From contig JAJEKV010000053.1 of NCBI GenBank assembly GCA_021234155.1, positions 1,315,307 to 1,379,306 of the forward strand: a stretch of DNA of 64,000 nt, read 5' to 3'. The notes beneath the pieces were generated by a model. The model made no database searches and was not told the origin of the DNA. It was given only the letters and a program-made list of their open reading frames with translations. Below are positions 12,601 to 24,207 of the stretch, piece after piece. The DNA comes from Isoetes taiwanensis. Taxonomy: Eukaryota; Streptophyta; Lycopodiopsida; Isoetales; Isoetaceae. Both the position numbers and the translations under genes were made by a program. Numbering within the stretch: position 1 is the stretch's first letter; each line of letters begins with the position of its first letter.

Positions 12601-12972
12601 TTGAGCTCTCATCACTTGAATATTGAAGAAGGGAGATGGAAGAACATCCCGAGAGATAGGCGATTTTGCAGAGTTTGTGGCCAGGATGAGGTCGAGGATG
12701 AAGCACATGCTCTTCTATGCCCGGCGTACGAGATGTTGAGAAAGAAATATGGAGTGCAAGGTACACTGGCAGATCTATTTGGCTTACCTCCTTCCGACAT
12801 TGGAAACTTTATTATAGATGTAATACATGTTAGAAAAACTTGTATTTCAAGTTTAGACATGCTTTTGCAAAACGAGCATGAGGTAGAGGAGTTAGAGGAG
12901 ACAGATGATGCTTCTGACTGTGGAAGCTCATTGGATGATTGGTTTGATGTAGAAGATAATTTGAACGTCTGA
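9689..12972 (+). pseudogene. LINE unit A ORF2: endonuclease-reverse transcriptase, frameshifted
   Basis: ORF2 would nick target DNA and prime reverse transcription. The APE endonuclease starts at 9689 (MWNINMLTDSK; LIIFVETWEHE; DVVLVGDFNGR near 10105) and stops at 10219. Shifted frames continue to the final motif, which reads SNHNPISF instead of the usual SDH. The 10665-11696 frame holds the linker and RT blocks GQAGFRQSHSTIDHL, FIDFSKAFDTV (motif A) and VKQGCPLSPTLFGLF (motif B). The YADD motif at about 11740-11750 is broken by a one-base deletion (TATGC-GATGAT against TATGCGGATGAT in unit B). The remainder (11830-12057 and 12103-12972) shares one frame apart from a stop at 12055 and a local shift. 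It ends with a CRVCGQDEVEDEAHALLC zinc-finger-like motif. It is clearly inactive. Confidence 0.9.
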
Positions 12973-12973
12973 T

Positions 12974-12987
12974 AGACCTGATGGTCT
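12974..12987 (+). promoter_or_regulatory. Conserved LINE 3' stem-loop (unit A)
   Basis: AGACCTGATGGTCT can fold as a 5-bp stem (AGACC/GGTCT) with a 4-nt loop, just after the ORF2 stop. The same element occurs at 7399-7412, 17513-17526 and 22137-22150. By analogy with stringent LINEs it may be the reverse transcriptase recognition element; that role is inference. Confidence 0.6.
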
Positions 12988-13030
12988 TAGTAGACGTAGT
13001 AATAAAAAAACATTTCATTTCATTTCATTT

Positions 13031-13049
13031 CTCTCTCTCTCTCTCTCTC
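13031..13049. repeat. Short (CT)n tract between units A and B
   Basis: About 19 bases of pure CT lie directly between the (ATTTC)n tail of unit A and the 5' region of unit B. Confidence 0.95.
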
Positions 13050-13152
13050 GTTTTGGGGCGCTCGTTTTGGGCGCCATAGTGCATGTGGGTCGATCTGCTA
13101 CAGTGTTTGCGGGTCTGTCACGGACTGCTACAGGGGTTTTTGGTCTGCTACA

Positions 13153-14205
13153 GTGCTTTGGGCATCAAGCACGAAGGAAACGAACTGCTTCAACGGATGG
13201 CACGAAGGAAACGAACTGCTTCAACGGATGTTAGAAATAAGAAAAAAGAAAGTCGAACAAGAGAAGAGGATGGGTGTTGGAACAGGGACCGGAGACAGTG
13301 CTGGAGCAGGGGTCGGAACAGGTGGAGCTGTCGGTGGAGCAGGAACAGGGGTAGCTGGTAGAGAAACAGGGAGCCCGAGTTTGTCAGGGGCAATTGGTGC
13401 TACAGCAAAGAAAACAGAGGATTTGGGCTTTACTGAGAAAATAGAGGATTTGGGCTATTCTGCTACCACACCAGACACACTGACCAAGCAAGACCTACTG
13501 CAAGCCATTGGCCAGATGCGACAGGCAATGGATCACTCCTTAGTATCCATGAAAGTATCTATGGAGATTTCAGTGCAAGGTATGGTTAATGAGCTTAAAA
13601 CTTTTCTATTATCACATGTGCAGAATGAAATAGATAGATGCAAAGAGGCCATGAAAGTTGAACTGGAAAGCTTCCAGGAACGCATGAAAGCTGAAATGGA
13701 AACATTCAAACAATCAGTTTTGAGACAGAATAATGAACCCAATGGATCCACAGGCATGATAGAAACCAATAAAGATATCCAGGAAGTAAGAACCCAGCTT
13801 TCTGCATACATTGAGGAGCAAGAAAAGAAAGAAAAGGCATTGAATGTGAGAATTGTGGGCATGCCCGAAGAAACTGGGGAGCAGACCAAAGAGCTAGTAG
13901 TGGCTTTATGTGAACAAGACCTTCAAATTATGGATGCAGGAGTGATTGAAGCATTTCGCATAGGCAAGCCAAACAGTGGCAACCGGCACATTATAGTCCG
14001 TTTCAGGTCCAGGGAAGATAAGATCAATGTGTTGAAAAAGAAAATGCTGTTGAAAGGGAAAAGAAATATATGGATAAATGATGATCTCACCAAGAGCCAG
14101 CTGCTAGAGTACAAAGCACAACTTCAGATCTTCAAGGAGGCAAGACAGAGTGGCAAAAAAGCATACTGGCGCAGGGGAAGAGTCATAGTAGAAGAAGATG
14201 CATAG
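13153..14205 (+). CDS. LINE unit B ORF1: coiled-coil RNA-binding protein
   Basis: This is an intact ORF1 of up to 350 residues. The first ATG (13153) lies in the 31-bp duplicated region, so the native start may be a later ATG, for example the one at 13267 (MGVGTGTG). A Gly/Ala/Thr-rich low-complexity segment comes first, then long helical sequence with regularly spaced Met, Leu and Glu (about 13560-13720, coiled coil). The L1-ORF1-like C-terminal domain follows: EEQEKKEKALNVRIVGMPEE, EAFRIGKPNSGNRHIIVRFR, IWINDDLTKSQ and KKAYWRRGRVIV. It would bind the element's RNA as a multimer. It is the clearest full ORF1 in the array. Confidence 0.85.
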   Translation: MLWASSTKETNCFNGWHEGNELLQRMLEIRKKKVEQEKRMGVGTGTGDSAGAGVGTGGAVGGAGTGVAGRETGSPSLSGAIGATAKKTEDLGFTEKIEDLGYSATTPDTLTKQDLLQAIGQMRQAMDHSLVSMKVSMEISVQGMVNELKTFLLSHVQNEIDRCKEAMKVELESFQERMKAEMETFKQSVLRQNNEPNGSTGMIETNKDIQEVRTQLSAYIEEQEKKEKALNVRIVGMPEETGEQTKELVVALCEQDLQIMDAGVIEAFRIGKPNSGNRHIIVRFRSREDKINVLKKKMLLKGKRNIWINDDLTKSQLLEYKAQLQIFKEARQSGKKAYWRRGRVIVEEDA

Positions 14206-14226
14206 GAATTAGGGACCATCAGGGTT

Positions 14227-17200
14227 ATGTGTTGGAACATAAACAGCTTGAACTCAACTAAAGTAGCAACTATGAGTGATATTGTTGAACAAGTAGATGT
14301 TTTCTTTATGTTAGAAACTTGCGAAAATGAGGAAAAAGGGTTATTAGACATTCCAGGTTTTATATGTCTTCACTCAGTATGGCATCATAAACACTGGAGG
14401 CTTAAAGGATTCGGTGGGATTGCTTGTTACATAAAACATGAGCTGCGAGGGATGGTACAGTTAGTACATGGCATAAAATCTTTGCAATATATATGGATTG
14501 AGATTTTGGGACCATTGAATAAAATATACATAGCAGGGTGTTACTACCCGCCTCGTAAATCACCAGTTTATAACTGGGGGCAAATAGATAGGGATGATCC
14601 CTTTTTTGACTTAGAACAAGATGTTCTAAAGTTAATGCAGCAGGGAGAAGTGATCTTGATGGGTGACTTCAATGGCAGGATAGCACAGAAGCAAGCAGCA
14701 ATGACTAGCATCGAAGGGGATCCTTTATGGATGGAAATGAATGACGGAAATGAGATGAAGGAACTAGGGTGGCATAGAGAGTCAGCAGATAGAATTAGGT
14801 GGCCCACACCACAAGGAAATCATGTACTAAATATGTGCACATGACTCGATATGATCATCTATAATGGTCTCCAAAAATACAGGAACTCTGGTAAGCCCAC
14901 TTGTAGAGGTGCTAGTGTGGTGGACTTAGTGATAGCTAGCCCGAGATTAATGAGAACTATTTCAGATGTAGATGTTGGTGAAGAAAGGACGGAATCAGAT
15001 CATGTGCCTATCTTTGTTACCATGCATATTAAACGCCAAGAGATTGCAAGAAAAGTAGTGGACAGCCCTAGTAAAAAGATATACATGCAGTATAACAAAG
15101 CGGATGAGTACAATTCCTTATGTGAATCCTGTGCCATGTGCAAGGATTGGCCTGAAAAGGTGGAAGAGCTTACTGTGAGCCTTAGTGAATTGGTAATAGA
15201 GGCAGCAAGGAAATGTTTTGTTTCCAAACGTAGGCTAAAAGGGCTCCCGTGCAACAGCTGGTTTGATGAGGAATGCAAAGCAAAACGACAAAAATTTAAG
15301 CACGCAAGAGGGGAGGAGAAAATCATGGCTAAGAGGGAATATATGTTGCTAGTGAAAGCAAAAAAGAAAAAGTTTCTATACCAAAAACACATGCGAATGA
15401 TTGGAGATTTGCTGGTAGAGCCTAAGAAATTTTGGGCAAGGCTTAAGCCAAAAACGGAACAGGGTGAGCTGCTGGAGGTAGAAGCATTAATCAAAAGACA
15501 CTGTTCTAGCAGATTTCAATGTAGAATGGGAATTCACAATAGAAGATATACAGGGGAGGTTACAAACATTGGCAAATGGGAAAGCTGCAGATACCTTGGG
15601 GCTGGTTGCGGAGATGTTTAAGTGGGCAGGAGAGGAGATACACAAAACATTGCTGAAATTAATGAATATGGTATTGAGAGAAGGCTTCCCACGGGAATGG
15701 CAACTAAACAGGGTTGTTCCCTTGCATAAAGCGGGTGATAAGTCAGATCCCAGCAACTATAGGATGATTATGATCAGCAGCCTATATGCTAAGCTTTTTG
15801 CCACTATGGTTAATAGCAAACTAAGCGGATGGGCAGAGGACATGGGTGTACGGGCTGTGGGACAAGCGGGTTTTAGACCCAAACGGTCCACTACAGATCA
15901 CTTGGTTACTTTGAGAGCGATGATGGATACAGTTACAGGAACAAGGAAACCACTTTATATGCTATTTGTAGACTTTACAAAAGCTTTCGACATGGTGGAC
16001 AGAGACAACTTATGGGAACGTATGGAAAAACTGGGGGTGCCAAACGAGCTAAAGCAAGCAGTCAAAATACTATACGAGACGGTACTTGTGCAGTTATCCT
16101 TTCCTTATTTTAGAGAAGGCCAGGAACCAGTAGTCAGCAACATAGGTGTAAAGCAAGGGTGTCCCATGTCCCCCACTCTTTTTGGATTGTTCATAGATCA
16201 ATTAGAAGATTGGATAATGCAGAACGGAGGGGATGGTATGGCTCTAGAGAGGTTTGTGGTGTTTCTACTTCTATATGCGGATGATGTAGTGCTTTTGTCA
16301 AGGTCAATTACTGGAATACAGAAACATTTAGATGGATTGGCTGAATTTTGTGAACACAGGAGTATGAAAGTAAACATGGGAAAGACTAAAATAATCGTGT
16401 TTGGGGCAAACAAAGTGGATCACATACACCTTGTTTACGAAGGGGAACCGGTGGAATTGGTGGATTCATATAAATACCTAGGGATACAGGTTGATAAAAG
16501 TCCGAGTTGGAATTATGCAGTCGAGCATAGGATAAATGGTGGGCTGAAAGCATTATATAGCATGCAGCGCAGCAGTAGAAAAAATGAGATATGGAACTTC
16601 CAATTGAAAAAACAGCTATATGGGGTCCTAGTGCAAACAATATTGTTGTATGGCTGTGAGGCATGGGCTCCGGTTTTGGCTGAGGAGACTTGGAGGAAAA
16701 TAGAAAAGGTACAGAAGAAGTTTCTCAGAACAGAGCTCGGGGTTAAGTCACAGATACCATATGACATGCTATTGGCCGAGTGTGGGATGACATCATTACA
16801 ATCAGAAGCCTTGTGCCGAACGCTTAAGTATGTATGCAAAGTACAGGAGATGCCAGGATCTAGTCTACCACGATTGGCCTTAGAGGCAACAAAATGTAAG
16901 GGGTGGTATGCCGATATACAAAATTGGATGAGAAAGTGGGATCTAGATATATCTGAATTGGCCGAACATCATGCGGATATTAGGGAGTGGGTACTGAAAC
17001 ATGTTATGGAGAAATCATGGAGAGTGCCAGAAGTCAAGAAGGAATATTACAGGCAGAATATCAATCCACAGCTTCAGGTCCCCAGATATTTGAGAGAAGG
17101 TGTGTCATTAAAGTTAAGGCATACGATTGGCAGAATGAGACTTAGCTCACATCATCTTGGCGTTGAAGTTGGGCGTTGGAGCAAAATTCCCCATGAGCTG

Positions 17201-17491
17201 AGACTCTGCAAGCTATGCAAGATGGGAGTGGTCGAGGATGAAATGCACGTGCTTCTACAGTGCCCGCAATACAAAAGCATAAGAGATACATATAATATTG
17301 TGTGTGGTAACTTGATAGCTTTCTTTGATATGCCAGGTAGCACAATCGGTGACTACATTGTTAAAATTTTGGATCATAGGGATATAATGTTGAGGAAACT
17401 TAACATCCAAGAGATACAAGAGGATGAGTTAGAGGGGTCTAGTGCATTTCTTTCAGAGGATGCACTAGAGGATATATTTTACAATCTGTAA
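14227..17491 (+). pseudogene. LINE unit B ORF2: endonuclease-reverse transcriptase with one stop and one frameshift
   Basis: APE endonuclease: MCWNINSLNS at 14227, MLETCENE, GDFNGR near 14660, and TESDHVPIF near 14990-15015 with the SDH triad intact. A TGA at 14842-14844 interrupts the frame (NMCT, stop, LDMI). After the conserved LPCNSWFDEEC linker the frame shifts near 15495; the RT continues from about 15497 in the other frame (LANGKAADT). RT blocks: VVPLHKAGDKSDPSNYR, GQAGFRPKRSTTDHL, FVDFTKAFDMV (A), GVKQGCPMSPTLFGLF (B), LLYADDVVLLSRS with YADD at 16274-16285 (C) and SYKYLGIQVD. A C-terminal CKLCKMGVVEDEMHVLLQC motif is present. The protein ends FLSEDALEDIFYNL, shared with unit C. All catalytic motifs are present, so only two lesions separate it from an open frame. 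Confidence 0.92.
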
Positions 17492-17512
17492 GTGTTTGGT
17501 TGAGCGTCACAT

Positions 17513-17526
17513 AGACCTGGTGGTCT
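17513..17526 (+). promoter_or_regulatory. Conserved LINE 3' stem-loop (unit B)
   Basis: AGACCTGGTGGTCT lies 22 nt after the ORF2 stop and has the same fold as in unit A with one loop substitution. A trailer of about 20 bases separates it from the ATTTC tail. Confidence 0.6.
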
Positions 17527-17563
17527 GCAGACGCATATATTTTATAAACATTTCATTTCATTT

Positions 17564-17695
<132 letters not shown>

Positions 17696-17895
17696 ACGCT
17701 CTCTCTTTCTGCTGCCAGAATTTCAAAGCCATAGCTCTCACATACGGTGTCAGATTGCAACGGGGTTGGGCTCTTGGAAAGCTTATTTCGAGCTCTTTCC
17801 AACGGTATATAACATCAATACTTTTGATTCAGTTTGATACCAGAATTGGCATTTTCCCGACCGTGTCTTTTAAGGATCATGGGGTAGTAGGACAA

Positions 17896-18806
17896 ATGGC
17901 AAAAAGAAACCGGACCGTAGATGGGACCGGCGTAAACAAAAAAAGAGGGAATCGAGGATCTTTGGGTCGTCATCGGACTCGTGACTGAACGGGGGAGCGG
18001 AAGTATCAAGAAAAACAGGGAACCTGGTTTTTCCTCCACGTAACCTAAGCTCCAGAAAACCCGACCCGGCCCAGAGGGTACAAAGACCAAGCAAGATCTG
18101 TTAGATGCCGTTGGCGATGAGGGCAGCCATGGAATTCTCAACCCCGCCTATGAAGACATCAATGGAGGCCTCTGTCCCAAAACATGGTAAGTGATTTGAA
18201 ATCTTTCTTGTTAGCTCATGTGCAAGCGTATGGAGAAATGTCAACACAATATGATAATGGAATTAGAGCAGTTCAAGAAGGGAATTAAAGCGAGAATTTG
18301 AAGCTTTCAAGCAAGAGGTTTTGAGTGAAGATAGTGATTGCGAAGATGATGTAGAAGAGCAGGAAGAAAAGGACATCTCTGGAATCCAAAAGCAATTATC
18401 AGCTTTTATAGAAGAGCAAGAAAGGAGAGAAAAAGCATTGAACATCCGCTTGATTGGCATACCGAATGCACTGCAGAAAAAAGACCAAAGACATTGTTCG
18501 GGGCTTTTGTGAAAATGAACTGGGCGGTGATAGATTCGTGCATTACAGATGCATTTCGGATTGGCAAGCAAACCGATAGGGATCGTCACATTATTATCAA
18601 ATTCAGATCAAAGGAAGACAAGATTAATATCTTTGAAAAAGAAGACCATGCTCAAGGGAAAGAAGATCCGGATCAATGATGATCTTACTAAGAACCGCCA
18701 AGAGTACAAGGAACAGGTGCAGATCCTCAAGGAAGCAAGGCAAGCGGGGAAAAAAGCATACTGGCGACGGGGGAAGGTCATGGTGGAAAATCCAGAAAAT
18801 GCATAG
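17896..18806 (+). pseudogene. LINE unit C ORF1 remnant
   Basis: This starts at an ATGGCAAAAAGAAACC context (MAKRNRTVDG) and then falls into broken frames. Recognisable blocks are FIEEQERREKALNIRLIGIP (about 18400-18465), DAFRIGKQTDRDRHIIIKFR (about 18548-18610) and IRINDDLTKNRQEYKEQ, ending KKAYWRRGKVMVE before TAG at 18804. These match the C-terminal domain of units A and B in order. At least three frameshifts are present. Confidence 0.8.
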
Positions 18807-18827
18807 GTATTTGAGACCACTAGGATA

Positions 18828-21800
18828 ATGTGTTGGAACATAAATTCTATTAGTCGAAGATAAAATAGATGTAGTAGATGATCTATTTTCAAATGTAGAT
18901 GTTTTGTTCTTCTTAGAAACTTGTGAAAATGAAGAAAAAGGTTTACCAGACATACATGGGTTTACACTGTTGCACTCCGTTTGGCACAATAAAGGCTGGC
19001 GCCTAAAGGGACATGGCGGGATTGCATGCTATGTAAGGTCAGGCATGAAACACCAGTGAAAAATAATGAATGAAAGAGGATCATTGCAAAAGATATCCGG
19101 GTGGAGTTACAAGGCCGAAAGGTAAGATCTTTGTGGCGGGATGTTACTTTCCCGAGAGAATCACCGCTTATGACTCGCACCACACGGATCGGGATGACCC
19201 CTTTTTTAGCTTAGAACAGGATGTGCTTTCATTGCTTGCCATGGTGATGTTCTCTTATTAGAGATTTCAACCAGCGCATTGCTACCAAACAAGCAGCTAT
19301 CGCTAGCATGGAAGGGGATCCCGTATGGGTTGAGATGCTTGATGATAAGGAAGTATCCCGGAAGGATGGAGTAGAACCACGGAGATAGAATAAGATGGCC
19401 TACACCCCAAGGCAACCATGTGCTTAATATGTGCAAATGGGCTTGATTTATTGGTTTATAATGGCACACGAGGTTTCCAGTGCACAGTAAGTGCACATGC
19501 GAAATGCAAGTGTTGTTGATCTCGTTCTTGCTACATCCCGGTTTGCGTAAACAGTGTTAAATATGTTTATAGGGGAAGAGATGGAAAAGATCTCGGATCA
19601 TACAATCGATAACAATTGTGTTAAGCACCAAGAATTACACATGCCACCAGCACGTTGTGTCTCTAAGCCTCGCATATGTATGAAATATCATAAAGTGGAA
19701 AGCTATATGAAGAAGTGTGAGGCAAGAGCCTCCACAACAAACCGCCCAAATGACACCGATAAATTAAGTGACAAGATTGCGAGTTAGTTCTAGATGTTGC
19801 CACCGATTGTTTTGTCTCACGCTTGAAAAGATGAAGGGGTTGCCATGCAATAGTTGGTTTGATGCGCCTTGTAGAGCAAAAAGAGAGGCATTTCAGCGTG
19901 CAAGGGGAAGATAGACGAGATTAAAGAAAGAATATTTTGCACTCACGAAATCAAAAAAAAAAAACTATGTGTATCGAGACAACAGGAGCTGATCCGCGAC
20001 ACTATAGCAGATCCCAAAAAATTCGGAATGAGCTTAAGCCTAAGATGAAGCAGAGACCCACTTGGAAACCATGGCTTTAGTAAGCCAAGTGCGTAAGTCA
20101 GATCACATGCCGCAGGCCAATGTCGGTAATATTGACTTACGGGATGTAGGCTGGTGCTTTGATTTGGAAGACTTAGAAGAAGGGTTAAGTCATCTTGCCA
20201 ACGGAAAGCGAATCGATTCAATTAAATTGGTAGCTGAAATGTTCAAATGGGCGTAACTCAATACATGTTGCATTGTTGTCATTATTTAACAATGTTTTAT
20301 GAACGGGTTTCCTCGCACTTGGCGGTGAACAGTTATCCCCTTGCATAAAGCCGAGATGAGAATGATCCCGAAATTACCGAATGATTCCGGTTAGTAGTTT
20401 ATGTGCCAAATTATTTGTCGCTATGTTTGAATTGTAAATTGAGCACCGGGCTGAAAAACATAATGTTAGAGCCACCGGACAGGCAGGCTTTAGACCAAAA
20501 AAAAAGATCTACGCTTGATCATTTGGTTACTTTACTGAGCTATGGTTGATTCGGTTAAGGGTAAGAAAAAAAAACCCTTTATGCTATTTTTGTTGATTAT
20601 GCTAAGGCATTTGACACGGTATCTCGTAGTAATTTATGGGAGAGAATGGAGGCCCTAGGGGTACCAATTGAGCTTAGACATGCAGTGAAGATACTTTATG
20701 ATAAAGTTTTGGTACAGCTATCATCCCCTACATTGAGCAATGCGCAGATGTGGTAGAAAATAATATTGAGTGAAGCAAGGGTGCCCATTGTCGCCCACAC
20801 TATTTGGCCTATTCATAGACCAACCGCAGTTTGGATGTCCTAATATGGCGGGGAGGGGACCCCATTGTTTAGATGCATGGTTCTGTTGCTCTTATATGTC
20901 GATGATGTTGTTCTTCTTTCCCGCTCGGTGGAAGGCATGCGTAAGCATTTAGATCTTACGCACATTTCGTGAACGTAAAAAGTATGAGGGTAAATATGTC
21001 AAAGACTAAGATGATGGTATTTGGGACAAATAAAGTAGATCATCTTAAATTCCTCTATCATGGAGAACCCCGTGGAAATTGTCACCTCATATAAGTATCT
21101 AGGGATACATGTGGACAAGGGGCATAGCCGGAACTCGGCCATTGAGCATAGAGTAAATGGAGGCCCCGAAAGCACTATATAGCATGCAACAAAAAAGTGG
21201 AAAAGCAGAAATATGGGACTTTAGCCCCGCGTACATTATATCGAAAAGCTGGTCCAAACAGTTTTGCTCTATGGGTGTGAAGTATGGGGGCCTGGATTAT
21301 CTCAGAGAATCCTGGAAAAAGTTGAGAAAGTGCAAAAAAAAAGTTCTTGAGAACGAATTGGGTACTAAAGCTCAAACTCCATATGATATGTTTGCTTGTA
21401 GAGTGTGGCATGATGCCACTAGAGGTCAAGCCCTATGCGTAACGCTTACATATCTCTCTAAGTTGCTATTTGATATGCCGTAAGATAGCTTACCAAGGCT
21501 AGCATTAGAAGAAACAAGAGACAAGGGATGGTACTCGATATTAGGGAATGGATGAGGAAGTGGGGATGGACATTCATGGTATACGTGGAGAATAAGGGCA
21601 ATCTAAGAGAGTGGGTGCATGAGCACCTCATTAGAAGAAGCCGGAGAGTCCCTGAGACAAAAAACATTTCTATAGACAAGATATAAATCCCACTCTCCAA
21701 GAGGCCAAATACCTCAAGGAAGGTGTGTCTTTTGGCTGCATGCATGATAAGCGTGGATGCGGCTTAGCTCCCATAGGCTTGGGGTTGAAGTAGGACGTTG

Positions 21801-22128
21801 GAGTAATATTCCCCATGAATTGAGATTTTGCAAAGTATGCAATATGGGAGAAGTAGAAGATGAATTACATGTCATCGTAAGGTGCCCGGCCATACTCGTG
21901 GATTCGAGATAAGTACAAGATCCATTCAAACTCTTTTGCCGGAATTCTTTGATATGCCCGGACATCACATTGGGAAATACTTGAAGGAAATATTGATACA
22001 GAGAGAACAGTTAATGAGTATTAAAGATTGTAATGTTATACATGATGAGAGATGGGAAGAGTCTAATGCATTCTTGTCAGAAGATGCATTAGAGGATATC
22101 TTTTATAACGTTGAATATGTACATTGAT
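18828..22128 (+). pseudogene. LINE unit C ORF2 remnant
   Basis: Endonuclease start MCWNINSI at 18828, LETCENEEKG near 18915-18945, GGIACYVR near 19018 and DRDDPFFSLEQDVLSL near 19188. After a degraded linker (GLPCNSWFD near 19840) the RT blocks are visible in changing frames: LANGKRIDS near 20197, motif A-like sequence FVDYAKAFDTV near 20588, KQGCPLSPTLFGLFID near 20773 and LYVDDVVL near 20895 (YVDD rather than YADD). The post-RT segment and the zinc-finger region (CNMGEVEDELHV near 21840) follow, ending FLSEDALEDIFYNV at about 22115. It is inactive. Confidence 0.85.
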
Positions 22129-22136
22129 CGTCTCAT

Positions 22137-22219
22137 AGACCTGGTGGTCTACAGATGTAATAAATACAACATTTCATTTCATTTCATTTCATTTCATTTC
22201 ATTTCTCTCTCTCTCTCTC
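22137..22219 (+). repeat. LINE 3' stem-loop, (ATTTC)n tail and (CT)n of unit C
   Basis: AGACCTGGTGGTCT at 22137-22150 is followed by a 20-nt trailer, about seven ATTTC units (22171-22205) and eight CT dinucleotides to 22219. It is the fourth instance of the same terminal arrangement. Confidence 0.85.
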
Positions 22220-23589
22220 CAGTTGGATGGTCACATGTCCAGTTGGATGCTGCCTAGTGGCGTGACATTAAAATACTATCTATCTATCTATCTCTCTGGT
22301 GCTGAACCACATCATAGCATCCACAGCCAGGTAGGCTCTTGTGCACAGGCCGCATTATTGGGTATCAAGGGATCTAGCTAGAAACATCTCTATTCCTAGG
22401 AAGCTTTTAGGCCACTACCCTTCCCTTAATCCCCAATACACGGAAGAAGCAGAAAGAACTAATGTAATTACCATCCATGTATTCAGGACAGTTCATAAAG
22501 AGAATTTAACCATTCCATCTACTCAAAGAAGTGTCAGCAGAAAAGAAACCTATCTACGGACTAACCTGTGTCCTGGCTAGAACCATGGTCACGGTAGGCA
22601 TCCATCTCTCGAAACTGGTAGGTAGGTGTTGGCAACAAGTTTAGGCTGCTGGCTGCTGCTCCTCCTTAGTCCCAATTCGAATTTGGGAGAGAAAATGGAG
22701 TAGGACCCCTATTCCTAGGCCCAAAATGGTAAGTCCCCTCTGGCCAACCGATTTGGGCCAGGTGGTACTCCCTTATTGGTGATAATTAGTTAATTCACCC
22801 ATAATGGCTTAATTAGGTGAATTAGGCCATTATAATTTATAATTATCCACTTGGGTTTATTAGCATAGCTAAATAAAACCATTATGGTCGACCCTCACTT
22901 GGACCATTAAGCCCATTGAGTTCTGGTGACGTGTCATGGTAGGCTTACGTATACCATATAGATACCGGAAACGTCACAAGATTCAATTCTAACTTGAGAA
23001 CTTTCTCAACTCGTGATGCGTAAGAGTTCTATTTTTTGCATGAGTTCTATTTTTTTGCATGAGTCATGCATGCCACAAGAAAATATAGAAGTTTGAAAAG
23101 AACTTGAAAGAATTTGCAAAGAAAACCTCCAGAGGGCTGGTCATGCATGCCACACGACGAAAAACCTCTATAACAAGGAGGGGCTTGTCATGTGTTCCAG
23201 GCACATATAAATAATAATAACTTGCTTAAAAAAGTGAGACATTATGTAATTTCTTAACATAGATGACACCTGAGTCGATGGTCCGAAAAAGAGGAAAAAG
23301 GAAGGGTGGGGTGGGAGGGTTTTGCCCAACGCTACTATACTGCTGTGAGAAGAATGCCGAATGAGAAAGAAAGAAAGAATGAAAGATGTTTTTCGGTTGT
23401 TCATATTGCATGTTTTTAAGCCCGGGAATAGGGAGGAGAAGGCAAAGTAGCCAAGGCTCTACTGAGACATACTCTCGGATTTGAATTGAAGCTGATATCT
23501 AGTATGTTTTCAAGGGTTACACTTCGCTCATAAAATATTTTTTTCCATGGGTTAAATTTCCAACTCCCCAAAAAAGTTTTTTGCACTAC
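22220..23589. other. Intergenic sequence
   Basis: There is a short (TATC)n run near 22280 and a duplicated CCAGTTGGATG phrase at about 22219 and 22240. Near 23030-23060 a TTCTATTTTTTGCATGAG unit is repeated. No gene is supported; the open frames are short and unconserved. Confidence 0.5.
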
Positions 23590-24080
23590 ATATGTACTCC
23601 CAACAAGCAGTCCTATCTGGGAGCCTAAGGAAGAGCTGGAATGAAATAGAAAAGGTGCAGAAAAGGTTCTTGCTTGGGGAATTTGGGGTAAAACCCCAAA
23701 CAACATATGAGATGTTATTAGTAAAGATGGGTATGTTTCCACTAGAAGTGCAGGCTCTTTGCAAGGTATGTTAATAGGGTGCTACACATGGAACAATAGA
23801 TTTATTTATACTCTAGAGTAGTCTATATCTAAAGGCTGGTATTCTATTGTTAAACAACGGGTACAAAGATGGTTGGGTAATGCAACTTGGCCTACATTAC
23901 TTAATTTTTAGGAGGCCCATACACAAGTTTTTTTTTGAAGAACTGTGTCATCAATATATTAAAAGAATGATAATGTTACAAGTTTTTGAAATAGTTATAA
24001 AGAGAATTTGGATACTTGAGTTAGAAGGGGATGTTAAAAAGAAGTTTTATATGGTAATATAAATGACTTACAAGAGCTTG
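23590..24080 (+). pseudogene. LINE ORF2 C-terminal relic of the array family
   Basis: The frame at 23592-23774 matches the post-RT block of units A-C: SWNEIEKVQKRFLLGEFGVK, then YEMLLVKMGMFPLEVQALC. Stops follow. The relic ends where the T-run (reverse-strand poly-A) of the minus-strand L1-type LINE begins at 24088, so the second element may have inserted into it. Confidence 0.7.
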
Positions 24081-24207
24081 TATGGACTTTTTTTTTTGAA
24101 GGACGACAAACTTTATTGAAACTCCAAGCCAAAAAGCAAAATACAAATGCAAAGGCAGGAATAAAGTCTCAGAGGATAATCATGATCCACTGAGTAGAAC
24201 CACCAGC

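Larger units (their letters stand above)
8683..13031 (+). mobile_element. LINE unit A, near full length (about 4.35 kb)
   Basis: This is an APE-type non-LTR retrotransposon. Its order is ORF1 (8750-9664), a 24-nt spacer, then ORF2 (9689 to about 12972) with endonuclease, reverse transcriptase and C-terminal zinc-finger regions. After ORF2 come the stem-loop AGACCTGATGGTCT at 12974-12987, an A-rich trailer and an (ATTTC)n tail at 13011-13031. It is bounded by CT repeats on both sides. ORF2 has several frameshifts, so the copy is dead. Protein similarity to unit B is only moderate (roughly half identical in ORF1 by eye), so A and B are distinct families, not a recent tandem duplication. Confidence 0.92.
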